In this document: positions 51,240 through 59,209 of the stretch, in pieces
Layout: the number at the start of each line of letters is the position of its first letter
Position numbering within the stretch: the stretch's first letter is position 1
Origin: Oscillospiraceae bacterium
GTDB taxonomy: Bacteria; Bacillota; Clostridia; Oscillospirales; Oscillospiraceae
Length of the DNA: 64,000 bases
Direction: 5' to 3'
Assembly (NCBI GenBank): GCA_022800755.1
Contig: JAAWQX010000002.1
Location: forward strand, 1-64,000
The notes under the pieces: generated by a model
What the model saw: the letters and a program-made list of their open reading frames with translations, nothing else
Database searches by the model: none
Told to the model about the DNA's origin: nothing
Position numbers and translations under genes: made by a program

Positions 51240-53144
51240 ATGAGCGCCTTTGACGCTAAAACTCCGGATCAGCTGAATATTAGAAATGATGGAGCAAAAG
51301 GGAAGGGCCCAATCGACTTTGGGACGCCCTCGGCGCTGCTCGTCTTTCGCTTGATCGCAGCCTGCGTACTTTGCGGGATCGTGCCGATTTTGAAGGTTCC
51401 ATCTCCGCAGTCTACCGTCATCCTGCTTTGCAGCGGACTGATCAGCGGCATCGACTTTGTCTATGACGGTATCAAGCAGATATTATTGGAAGAAAAATAT
51501 TTCAACCGTAACGCGATCATCACACTGATTTTTCTGGTGTCATTCATTATTGGTGTGGGTTATGAGGGTACCTGCTTGATGATTCTTACCCAATTGGGCA
51601 GGCTGCTGGCATCCTATGTGCAAAGAAAGACCCGAGAGCATGTAGAAGGCCTTACTGGTCTCCGGTATGAGACCGCGAGGGTCCAGACCAACGGCGATAT
51701 TTCAGAAAAATTTATCGATGAAGTGCGGGCGGGGGATATCATCTCCGTCCATGCGGGAGAGGATTTTCCCTTAGACTGCATCGTAATGGAGGGCACGTCC
51801 ACTATGGACGTTTCCCGCATCACAGGAAGCACAAAAATGGTCAATATCTCCATTGGTGACGCGGTATTGGCCGGTACCCGCAATGTCGCCCATGATGTGC
51901 TGTGTGAAGTGACTTCTGACGGAAGCTCAACGGCGAGCGCCATCTTAGATCAGTTGAATCGAACGCAGTTGGTTAATGACAATCCAGCGTTCAAGTATTT
52001 TACGCCGGCATTGATGCTCATTTCTTTCGTTTACGGCATTGTGATCGCCGTTATGGGACAGGTGGATGCCTACGAAGCGATACACCGGGCCTTGGCAATG
52101 TTTACCTTGTCCAGCGCCTTACCGGCGTTTGCGTGGGTCGGCGAGATTTGCTACGCGGTACGTGCCGGAGCGGCGGTCCATGGGGTGCTGTTCCGGGATG
52201 ATAAAGCTCTCAAAGAAATGGAGCACTGCTCAAGCGTCCTGTTCTCCGCGGAAGGGACCCTGACGGCTGGACAGCAAAAAGTCGTAGCTGTACAGTCGGA
52301 TCGGTTTGATTCCCATACATTTTTGAAAATTGCCGCCCACGCCATGGCATATTCGAAAGAAGCGTCGGCCGACGCAGTCATTAAGGCTTACGGCGGCCCT
52401 ATCGACATTGAGCTGATCCAGGACTTTGTAGAAATCCCGCACTGCGGCGTAAAAGTCATTGTGGACGGGATTCAGGTGATTTTGGGAACGCAGGCGCTAT
52501 TGGCTGCCGTAGGACGGCCTTTGCCGGACGATGCTGATAATTCCGTACTTTTTATGATCGTTGGCAGCCAAGTAGCCGGTACGATCACCTTATCAGACCC
52601 CATTCGAAAAAGCGCGGGAACGATCATTTCCCGGCTGGAGGAAGTAGGCGTACAGCATACAGAGTTTGTAACATCCTACTCTACTGGTATTGCGGACAAA
52701 ATTTCCCAAAAATCCCGCATCGTAGATTATAAGACCAACTGCGGTGAGGATGCAAAGTTACGGTATCTTGAGACCCTCAAATTTGCTTCGGACGAAACGG
52801 TGATGTACGTTTGCGACCAGAAATGGCACGGAAAAGTGCATTCAGCGGCAGATTTGGATACAGTCGTGGACTGTTTGCCAACCATGGAAGGCGCCGGAAC
52901 GGCGGAACTTTTACTGCCGGGGAAACGGGCTGTTTTGATTTGTGACGCCATGAAATGGTCCAAGAAAGCAAGGCGGAACTGTACCACGGCACTGGGCGTG
53001 TCCATGAGCGTAAAAGGTGTGCTTATGGTGCTTGCGGCACTAGGACTTACCACAATTTGGTTTTCGGCGTTCGTAGAATGTGCCGCGATGCTGGCTGTCG
53101 GTGTATTTTCGGGCAAAGCATTCTTTGCAAAATCGTTGAAATAA
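51240..53144 (+). CDS. P-type ATPase homologue lacking catalytic motifs
   Basis: The 634 residues align over their length with heavy-metal (P1B) ATPases: membrane helices near 33-73 and 92-125, an actuator domain (VRAGDIISVHAGEDFPLDC 162-180, AGTRNV 211-216), helices near 255-300, a P/N region and two last helices (590-627). But the key motifs are replaced: TGES reads TGST (195-198), CPC reads SSALP (291-295), DKTGTLT reads SAEGTLT (336-342; the phosphorylated Asp is Ser336), the HP pair is KEAS (373-376), TGD is TSY (478-480) and GDGxxND is absent. No metal-binding N-terminal domain. It cannot pump by the known cycle. RBS GGGAGAGAG; probably shares the fba transcript. Confidence 0.85.
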   Translation: MSAFDAKTPDQLNIRNDGAKGKGPIDFGTPSALLVFRLIAACVLCGIVPILKVPSPQSTVILLCSGLISGIDFVYDGIKQILLEEKYFNRNAIITLIFLVSFIIGVGYEGTCLMILTQLGRLLASYVQRKTREHVEGLTGLRYETARVQTNGDISEKFIDEVRAGDIISVHAGEDFPLDCIVMEGTSTMDVSRITGSTKMVNISIGDAVLAGTRNVAHDVLCEVTSDGSSTASAILDQLNRTQLVNDNPAFKYFTPALMLISFVYGIVIAVMGQVDAYEAIHRALAMFTLSSALPAFAWVGEICYAVRAGAAVHGVLFRDDKALKEMEHCSSVLFSAEGTLTAGQQKVVAVQSDRFDSHTFLKIAAHAMAYSKEASADAVIKAYGGPIDIELIQDFVEIPHCGVKVIVDGIQVILGTQALLAAVGRPLPDDADNSVLFMIVGSQVAGTITLSDPIRKSAGTIISRLEEVGVQHTEFVTSYSTGIADKISQKSRIVDYKTNCGEDAKLRYLETLKFASDETVMYVCDQKWHGKVHSAADLDTVVDCLPTMEGAGTAELLLPGKRAVLICDAMKWSKKARRNCTTALGVSMSVKGVLMVLAALGLTTIWFSAFVECAAMLAVGVFSGKAFFAKSLK

Positions 53145-53361
53145 CATCATATGGGAGTGAAAAGGAAGAGAGAAATGGATTCTCTCTTCCTTTTTGTACT
53201 TGGTCTTCTTTAGATTTTTGTAGTTCATTTGCAAGCAATCGTACACCGTAAAGGCCGCAAACTAAGAGGATCATATCCTCATAAGCGCTGAAGATGATAG
53301 ATTTTATTCCCGTTAACCCCCAAATCGTCAGCAAAACCAGCAGTAATTTAGCATAAATCAT
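53047..53361 (-). CDS. Doubtful small membrane protein on the minus strand
   Basis: From ATG 53361 (behind GCGGGGAATC) a frame of 104 residues encodes two hydrophobic segments (YAKLLLVLLTIWGLTG and DMILLVCGLYGVRLL), which looks protein-like. Against it, the last 60 residues read through a perfect terminator hairpin and overlap the convergent gene by 98 bases. The true gene may be shorter or decayed. Confidence 0.3.
   Translation of the reverse strand: MIYAKLLLVLLTIWGLTGIKSIIFSAYEDMILLVCGLYGVRLLANELQKSKEDQVQKGRENPFLSSFSLPYDVISTILQRMLCPKIHRQPASRHILRTPKTKLW
53160..53195 (+). terminator. Rho-independent terminator after the ATPase homologue
   Basis: AAAAGGAAGAGAGAA pairs perfectly with TTCTCTCTTCCTTTT around ATGGA, followed by TTGT. 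Confidence 0.85.
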
Positions 53362-53396
53362 GATTCCCCGCAACACAAAAGGCTTGATCCGCTTTA

Positions 53397-53425
53397 TTGA
53401 CGAAATGCGCCGGAATCGGTATAAT
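53397..53425 (+). promoter_or_regulatory. Sigma-A type promoter for cwlD
   Basis: TTGACG (53397-53402), 17 bases, TATAAT (53420-53425), 50 bases before the cwlD ATG. Confidence 0.75.
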
Positions 53426-53474
53426 ACTACTGAATAACGCTTTGCAGGCATATCCATAGATTGGGGTGATATTT

Positions 53475-54185
53475 ATGGATATGTTGCGAAAGAAACGAGT
53501 GATCATCGTGCTTGCGGTGGTGCTGCTCATAGTAGTTTTGTTATGGAAACAGCCGTGGGAACAAAAAAAAGTACCAACTATGGCGCAAAACGGCCCGGTG
53601 CTCATTATTGATGCCGGACACGGCGGTGCAGACGGCGGTGCGTCTACCGCCGGGGGCGTATTGGAAGCGGACCTTAACCTGTCCATTTCCTTGAAATTAG
53701 ATGCGTTAGCCCATTTGTACGGCAGAGATACGGTGCTCACAAGGGAAACGCAGGAGATCAATTATCCATCGGAAGCAAACACCATTGCCAAGCAGAAGGT
53801 CTATGACCAGAAAACCCGGGTGGGGCTAATCAATCAGTATCCAAACGGGGTACTGGTGAGTGTGCATCAAAATTATTACCCAGATTCCCGGCCCTCCGGC
53901 GCACAAGTGCTTTATGGGCATACCCCGGAAAGCGAAGTGTTTGGAAAATTGCTGCATGTAAACCTTGTGGCAGCGCTTGACCCATCCAACCGGCGGGTGG
54001 CAGCTCCCATAGACGACAATATCTACTTGATGCGCAACGCCCAATGTACTGCTGTCTTGGTGGAGTGCGGTTTTTTGTCGAATCCAGGCGAAGCAAAACT
54101 GTTATGTGATGACAATTATCAGAATCAAATTTCCGTGATCCTGCTGGCTTCTTATTTGGAATATTTAAACAGCGGGGCGGCTTGA
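53475..54185 (+). CDS. cwlD: N-acetylmuramoyl-L-alanine amidase, CwlD-like
   Basis: The 236-residue Amidase_3 protein has an N-terminal membrane anchor (residues 8-24) and a zinc amidase domain with ligands in IIDAGHGGADGG near 42, EADLNLSI near 64, SVHQNYYPDSRPSG near 136 and the catalytic glutamate in LVECGFLSNPGEA near 198. CwlD makes muramic delta-lactam of the spore cortex with PdaA. ATG 53475 follows GGGGTGAT. It is followed by radA, and its promoter looks vegetative rather than sigma-E, so a general amidase role is also possible. Confidence 0.87.
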   Translation: MDMLRKKRVIIVLAVVLLIVVLLWKQPWEQKKVPTMAQNGPVLIIDAGHGGADGGASTAGGVLEADLNLSISLKLDALAHLYGRDTVLTRETQEINYPSEANTIAKQKVYDQKTRVGLINQYPNGVLVSVHQNYYPDSRPSGAQVLYGHTPESEVFGKLLHVNLVAALDPSNRRVAAPIDDNIYLMRNAQCTAVLVECGFLSNPGEAKLLCDDNYQNQISVILLASYLEYLNSGAA

Positions 54186-54194
54186 GGAGAGACC

Positions 54195-55559
54195 ATGAAA
54201 CAAAAGACGATTTTTTATTGCACAGATTGTGGGAATGAGACATCGAAGTGGGCAGGGCGCTGTACAGCCTGCGGCGCTTGGAATACAATCGTGGAAGCGC
54301 CGGAAGTGAAGGTTTCCAAAGCGCCGGTAAAAGGCGGAAGCCTCCGGCGCAGTAGGCCCAGCAGGATTTCTGAACTGTCAACAGAGGATGAGGTGCGCTT
54401 CAATACAGGCCTTGGAGAATTGGACCGGGTATTGGGCGGCGGCGCTGTACGAGGGTCTGTGATTTTAGTCGGAGGCGCACCAGGGATCGGAAAATCTACT
54501 TTGCTGCTGCAAATCTGCGGTTTGATCGGAGAACAGGAAAGGATTCTATATGTCACTGGCGAGGAAAGTCAGCGCCAGCTCAAAATGCGGGCGCTGCGGC
54601 TCGGCGTAGATGCGGGGGACGTCTATGTTCTTGCGGAGACTGACTTGAACCAAATCATTAGTCATATCGATGACGTGAAGCCAAGCATTGTGATTATTGA
54701 TTCCATCCAGACCATGTACGATACAGAGATCGCTTCCGCGCCTGGCAGTGTGACCCAGGTGCGGGAATGCACGATGTCTATTATGCGTCAGGCGAAATCA
54801 GATGATTTCACTGTATTTGTGGTAGGGCATATTAATAAAGAGGGGAACATTGCAGGACCTAAGGTTCTAGAGCATATGGTAGACTGTATTTTGTATTTTG
54901 AGGGCGACCGGAACACGACCTATCGTATTCTTCGTTCGGGAAAGAATCGTTTTGGTTCCACGAATGAGATTGGCGTCTTCGAAATGGGAACTAACGGCTT
55001 GAGAGAGGTTGAAAACCCGTCGGAAATGCTTTTGGACGGTCGACCGGAAAATGCCCCGGGGACTTGTGTCACCTGCGTTATGGAAGGGACCCGTCCGATT
55101 TTGGCGGAAGTCCAGGCGCTGATCTCCAACACGAATTACAATTCGGCCAGGCGAAACACCAACGGTATTGATCACAACCGCGCCATGATGCTCATGGCTG
55201 TTCTGGAAAAACGGGGCGGATTGCCTATTGGCGGGTATGATTCCTACATCAATGTTATCGGCGGTTTGACCGTAGAAGAACCTGCCGCCGACCTGGCCAC
55301 AGTGCTTGCAATGGCTTCCAGTTATTTTGATAAACCTCTGGGGCGCGATTTAGCGGCTATTGGGGAAGTAGGATTGTCGGGAGAACTGCGCAGTGTTATG
55401 AATTTAAATCAGCGCCTGTCCGAGACCGCACGGCTGGGCTTCTCCAGATGCGTGATCCCAGCAAGGAACGGAAAAGATGAAGTAACCGCACCAAAAGGAC
55501 TGCAGCTTATCAGAGCACGCAATGTCCGGGAGGCGATCATGGCTGTGTTGAATGAATAG
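54195..55559 (+). CDS. radA: DNA repair protein RadA/Sms
   Basis: RadA is a RecA-related branch-migration helicase in recombination. The 454 residues start with a C4 zinc finger (CTDCGNETSKWAGRCTACGAWNT), then Walker A GGAPGIGKSTLL near 96, the KNRFGSTNEIG RadA motif near 254, and a C-terminal Lon-like domain (DLAAIGEVGLSGELR near 394). It lies 9 bases after cwlD behind GAGGAGAG, probably in the same operon. Confidence 0.96.
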   Translation: MKQKTIFYCTDCGNETSKWAGRCTACGAWNTIVEAPEVKVSKAPVKGGSLRRSRPSRISELSTEDEVRFNTGLGELDRVLGGGAVRGSVILVGGAPGIGKSTLLLQICGLIGEQERILYVTGEESQRQLKMRALRLGVDAGDVYVLAETDLNQIISHIDDVKPSIVIIDSIQTMYDTEIASAPGSVTQVRECTMSIMRQAKSDDFTVFVVGHINKEGNIAGPKVLEHMVDCILYFEGDRNTTYRILRSGKNRFGSTNEIGVFEMGTNGLREVENPSEMLLDGRPENAPGTCVTCVMEGTRPILAEVQALISNTNYNSARRNTNGIDHNRAMMLMAVLEKRGGLPIGGYDSYINVIGGLTVEEPAADLATVLAMASSYFDKPLGRDLAAIGEVGLSGELRSVMNLNQRLSETARLGFSRCVIPARNGKDEVTAPKGLQLIRARNVREAIMAVLNE

Positions 55560-55645
55560 AGAATAATTGACAACAAATTAACTATTTGTATTTTTTACAG
55601 TTTATTATAAATTCGTACATCAATTGTCAAAGGAGAATCTGTAAT

Positions 55646-55960
55646 ATAGAAGCAGAGTTTCGTTATGTTATCATTGTGGCACTATCGGCAGGCTATATAC
55701 TTGAATTGGTCTATACATTGATTTTTCTGCGAAGCAAAATCTCCGCCCTGCAAAAAAGCTTGTTGCACTTGGCCTGCGGTGTTCTATCAAAGATATTTCT
55801 TTTCTGGGGTTTCGGACAAGCCGTTGCAATGAACACTTCAGGTAAAGACGGCATAGCGCTCGGGCTAATCCTATGGCTGATCTTTGAATTTGTGAGCCAA
55901 TTTGTTTTAGTACGTCTTATTATCGAGTTGACAGAATTTGAGAAGTCTTCCCCCCTCTAA
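55646..55960 (+). CDS. Small membrane protein with unusual start
   Basis: An open frame ends at 55960 in a strong terminator and encodes about 104 residues with three or four hydrophobic helices (YVIIVALSAGYILELVYTLIFL, LHLACGVLSKIFLFWGFG, GLILWLIFEFVSQFVLVRLII). No ATG, GTG or TTG lies at the good ribosome site AAAGGAG (55629-55635); the in-frame codon at proper distance is ATA (55646). A TTG at 55586 opens the same frame without a ribosome site. Family not recognised. Confidence 0.55.
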   Translation: MEAEFRYVIIVALSAGYILELVYTLIFLRSKISALQKSLLHLACGVLSKIFLFWGFGQAVAMNTSGKDGIALGLILWLIFEFVSQFVLVRLIIELTEFEKSSPL

Positions 55961-55990
55961 ATTCAACAAAATTTTTATTTTGTTGAATTA
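55960..55990 (+). terminator. Rho-independent terminator
   Basis: AATTCAACAAAAT pairs with ATTTTGTTGAATT around a T-rich loop, overlapping the stop codon of the preceding gene. Confidence 0.75.
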
Positions 55991-56071
55991 TTCCTCTGTG
56001 ACCATAGATTATGACAAACCCTTCTCTACGCAGGAGGTGCTTTATCCCCGTATATAATATAAGGAGCAACT

Positions 56072-56842
56072 ATGAAACAAAAGAGATATGCGTCGCAGCC
56101 GTGGATTCTTACTGCAGCGGTTTTCATTGTAATCGGGATGCTGTTGGCGGTTTTTGTAGTCGGGCATTTTTATCTTGGAGCGGCTTGTATATTTTTCGGT
56201 GCAATAATTTTGATTTATAGATGGTTTCATATTTCTCAAATCAGGCATCCAAAAGTAATCAAAGTCTTACGTATATTGTTGAGTGTATTTTTGGCGGTCG
56301 GTACCCTATATTTTGCGTTTTTGCAGGTACTGATTCTGCGGGACGCTCGGACTGACACAGACCGTGATGCTGATTATATTATCGTCCTCGGTGCCGGCGT
56401 GAACGGTACGGTACCCTCCCTTTCCCTGCGGAACCGGTTGGACGCAACTTTGGAGTACATGAACTCGCATCCACAGACCATCGCTGTTGTTTCGGGTGGC
56501 CGCGGCCCCGGTGAAGATATTACGGAAGCAGAATGTATGTACACATATTTAGTCGAAAACGGAATTGCGGGCGAACGAATCATTGTGGAGCCACAGGCAA
56601 CTTCTACGGAGGAAAATCTCCGCTATTCGTTGGAAAGAATTCGGCTGCAATCCAGTATACAAGATCCTGTAATCGGCATCGTGTCCAGCGAATATCACCT
56701 GCACCGGGCAAAGCTGATGGCTCAGCGATTTGATGTCGATGCCGTCGGGATCGCCGGAAAGACCAGTTACATTACGCTAACGGTGAACTACTGTATTCGT
56801 GAAGCTTTTGGGCTGACACATTATTATATATTTGGATATTGA
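56072..56842 (+). CDS. YdcF/ElyC (DUF218) family membrane protein
   Basis: The 256-residue protein has three membrane helices (about residues 11-30, 34-50, 68-88) and a C-terminal DUF218 domain with ADYIIVLGAGVNG near 104, VVSGGRGPGEDITEA near 140, and ATSTEENLRYSL near 177 plus SSEYHLHRA near 213. Homologues (SanA, ElyC) are linked to envelope integrity; the reaction is unknown. AAGGAGC precedes ATG 56072. xerC-like gene starts 9 bases after its stop. Confidence 0.88.
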   Translation: MKQKRYASQPWILTAAVFIVIGMLLAVFVVGHFYLGAACIFFGAIILIYRWFHISQIRHPKVIKVLRILLSVFLAVGTLYFAFLQVLILRDARTDTDRDADYIIVLGAGVNGTVPSLSLRNRLDATLEYMNSHPQTIAVVSGGRGPGEDITEAECMYTYLVENGIAGERIIVEPQATSTEENLRYSLERIRLQSSIQDPVIGIVSSEYHLHRAKLMAQRFDVDAVGIAGKTSYITLTVNYCIREAFGLTHYYIFGY

Positions 56843-56851
56843 GGCTACATT

Positions 56852-57871
56852 ATGATTGATTATCGGGCAGAATCTCCTCCCATTTTGCGAGATTTTCTTA
56901 CTTATCATGAAACCATTCGCGGCCATTCCAGTGCAACCGTAAATGAATACTTTTTAGATATACGGAATTTCCTGCGCTATTTGAAGATTTCCAGAAATTT
57001 AGTGCCTCGGGACACCCCCCTTGAGGAAATCGAAATTATGGACGTAGACGCAGATTTTCTTAACCAGGTCACATTGATGGAAGTCTATGAATATCTGGCT
57101 TATTTATCAAGAGACCGGGTAAAAAACAGGAATGCGGAAGATTCGCAGTACGGATTGAGCGCATCATCCAGAGCCCGTAAAATCGCGTCTATCCGCAGTT
57201 TTTTTAAGTATCTTACAGTGAAGGCACATATTTTGGAAGAAAATCCAATTTCAGATTTGGACGCGCCGAAAATTCCTAAAACATTGCCGCGCTATTTGAC
57301 TTTGGAAGAATCCCAGCGGTTGTTGATGGCGGTTGAGGGTAAGAATAAAGCCCGGGATTACTGCATCATTTGCCTGTTTCTCAACTGCGGGCTGCGTATT
57401 TCCGAGATCGTGGGGCTCAATCTTTCTGATGTACGCCCGGATCATCTTCGGGTCATGGGCAAAGGCAGCAAGGAGCGTACAGTATATTTGAATGAGGCCT
57501 GTATTGCTGCAATTAACGACTATATTCAAGTACGCAAGAATATCGCTACCACCGACAAAAACGCATTCTTCCTGTCGGCCCGGCGTGCAAGAATGTCTAC
57601 CGACGCGGTCCACGCAATGGTTAAGAAAACGCTGAAAAAAGCGGGACTGGATGCTGACAAATATTCCTCGCATAAATTGCGCCACACCGCTGCAACCTTG
57701 ATGCTCAGCAGCGGCGTAGATGTGCGTACACTGCAAGAACTGTTGGGGCATGAGAATCTCAACACCACCCAAATTTACACCCACGTGGATAACTCCGGAC
57801 TTCGGATCGCAGCAGCGGCCAATCCCCTGGCAGATTTCCATGTGGATCAAGGTCCAGATGAAGAAACATGA
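56852..57871 (+). CDS. XerC-like tyrosine recombinase
   Basis: The 339-residue recombinase has a core-binding domain longer than usual, with an insert near residues 45-85, and a catalytic domain with arginine in NCGLRISEIVGL near 186, lysine in MGKGSKERTVYL, SSHKLRHTAATLM near 270, GHENLNTTQIYTHV with tyrosine near 309. It is the second chromosomal Xer-type protein of the window and may partner XerD (23156-24046). It is not next to a tRNA or phage genes, so a chromosomal role is more likely than mobility. Confidence 0.85.
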   Translation: MIDYRAESPPILRDFLTYHETIRGHSSATVNEYFLDIRNFLRYLKISRNLVPRDTPLEEIEIMDVDADFLNQVTLMEVYEYLAYLSRDRVKNRNAEDSQYGLSASSRARKIASIRSFFKYLTVKAHILEENPISDLDAPKIPKTLPRYLTLEESQRLLMAVEGKNKARDYCIICLFLNCGLRISEIVGLNLSDVRPDHLRVMGKGSKERTVYLNEACIAAINDYIQVRKNIATTDKNAFFLSARRARMSTDAVHAMVKKTLKKAGLDADKYSSHKLRHTAATLMLSSGVDVRTLQELLGHENLNTTQIYTHVDNSGLRIAAAANPLADFHVDQGPDEET

Positions 57872-57878
57872 TAAATAT

Positions 57879-57907
57879 AAAAGCCGTCTCAAACAGAGAC
57901 GGCTTTT
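57879..57907. terminator. Bidirectional terminator
   Basis: AAAAGCCGTCTC pairs with GAGACGGCTTTT around AAACA between convergent genes. Confidence 0.85.
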
Positions 57908-57912
57908 AATAT

Positions 57913-59103
57913 TTATCCTTTTAAGAAGCGTTCCAAGCGGCTTAGGCCCTCTTTAATATTTTCCATACTGGTAGCGTAGGTCCAGCGGACAAAGTCCGGC
58001 GCGCCGAACCCGCTGCACGGTACCACGGCGACCAATTCCTTTTCCAGGAACGCCATAGCAAAATCATCGCTATTATGGATGACAGTACCGCCCAGGGTCT
58101 TCCCTTTCAGCTGCTCAATGTTCATCATAACATAGAATGCGCCTTCCGGGACAATGCAGCTGACACCGGGGATCTGATTCATACGGTCAACGATATAGTT
58201 GCGGCGCTCCTCAAAGACCTTGCGCATCGCTTCAATGGTGTCCTGCGGGCCTTCTAATGCCTCTACCGCAGCCCACTGGCTGATGGTAGATGGCGCGCCG
58301 GTAGAGTGGCTCAGGAAGTTGGACATGACTTTTGCAATGTTGGTCGGCGCAGCCGCGTATCCTACGCGCCAGCCGGTCATGGCATAGGACTTGGAAACAC
58401 CGTTGATCAAAATGGTACGTTCTTTGACTGCTTCACCCAAGGACGCCACACTGGTAAAGCTGCGGCCGTCGTAAAGCAACTTGAAATAAATTTCATCGGA
58501 AATGATGTAAAGGTCATGCTTGACGCACACATCCGTCAATGCGGTCAGTTCTTCCCTGCTGTACAGCATTCCTGTAGGATTTGAGGGATTATTGAGAATA
58601 AATGCTTTGGTTTTTTCTGTGACTGCGGCCTCTAACTGCTGGGCTGTGATCTTGAAATTCTGGGATTCCGGCGCATTCACAATCACAGAAACACCGCCTA
58701 CCATGCGGATCATCTCATCATAACTCAGCCAGTATGGTGCGGGAAGAATCACCTCATCCCCTGGGTTGACTAGTGCCGATAATGCCGCATACAGATTGTG
58801 CTTTGCACCGCTGGCAATCACAATCTGTGTGTAATCGTAGTCCAAATCAAGATCCCGCTTCAGGCAGTTCGCAACAGCTTTGCGCAGTGGGATGATACCT
58901 GCCGCTGGGGTATACTTGGTCTTCCCTTCTTGAATGGCTGCAATCCCAGCCTGTTTGATATTTTCCGGCGTGTCAAAATCCGGTTCACCGGTTCCGAAGC
59001 CTACAACGTCCAGTCCGTCTGCTTTCATTTGCTTTGCCTTAGCGTCAATGGCAAGCGTCGTAGATGCCTTTACAGCGGACGCCATAGTAGAAAGTGGTTT
59101 CAT
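57913..59103 (-). CDS. Aspartate aminotransferase (class I)
   Basis: The 396-residue PLP enzyme shows VVGFGTGEPDFDTP near 33, FILNNPSNPTGML near 168, the cofactor lysine in LINGVSKSYAMTGWRVGYAA near 235 and FVRWTYATSMENI near the end. The GVSKSYAMTGWR signature is that of the aspartate aminotransferase Ib subgroup, which moves nitrogen between aspartate and 2-oxoglutarate. GGAGGC precedes the start. Confidence 0.93.
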   Translation of the reverse strand: MKPLSTMASAVKASTTLAIDAKAKQMKADGLDVVGFGTGEPDFDTPENIKQAGIAAIQEGKTKYTPAAGIIPLRKAVANCLKRDLDLDYDYTQIVIASGAKHNLYAALSALVNPGDEVILPAPYWLSYDEMIRMVGGVSVIVNAPESQNFKITAQQLEAAVTEKTKAFILNNPSNPTGMLYSREELTALTDVCVKHDLYIISDEIYFKLLYDGRSFTSVASLGEAVKERTILINGVSKSYAMTGWRVGYAAAPTNIAKVMSNFLSHSTGAPSTISQWAAVEALEGPQDTIEAMRKVFEERRNYIVDRMNQIPGVSCIVPEGAFYVMMNIEQLKGKTLGGTVIHNSDDFAMAFLEKELVAVVPCSGFGAPDFVRWTYATSMENIKEGLSRLERFLKG

Positions 59104-59209
59104 CTTGATGCCTCCGATTCTTTCGATTGGATTTTTTAATTATAGCCTATCCTGAACATGGTTGCAACTGAAAAAATAAACGAAACCGCAGGTTGGAGTA
59201 AATTTTCAA

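Larger units (their letters stand above)
53145..53474. other. Gap between the ATPase homologue and cwlD
   Basis: It contains a strong terminator (53160-53195), the cwlD promoter and, on the minus strand, a possible two-helix protein described separately. No plus-strand gene is seen. Confidence 0.5.
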
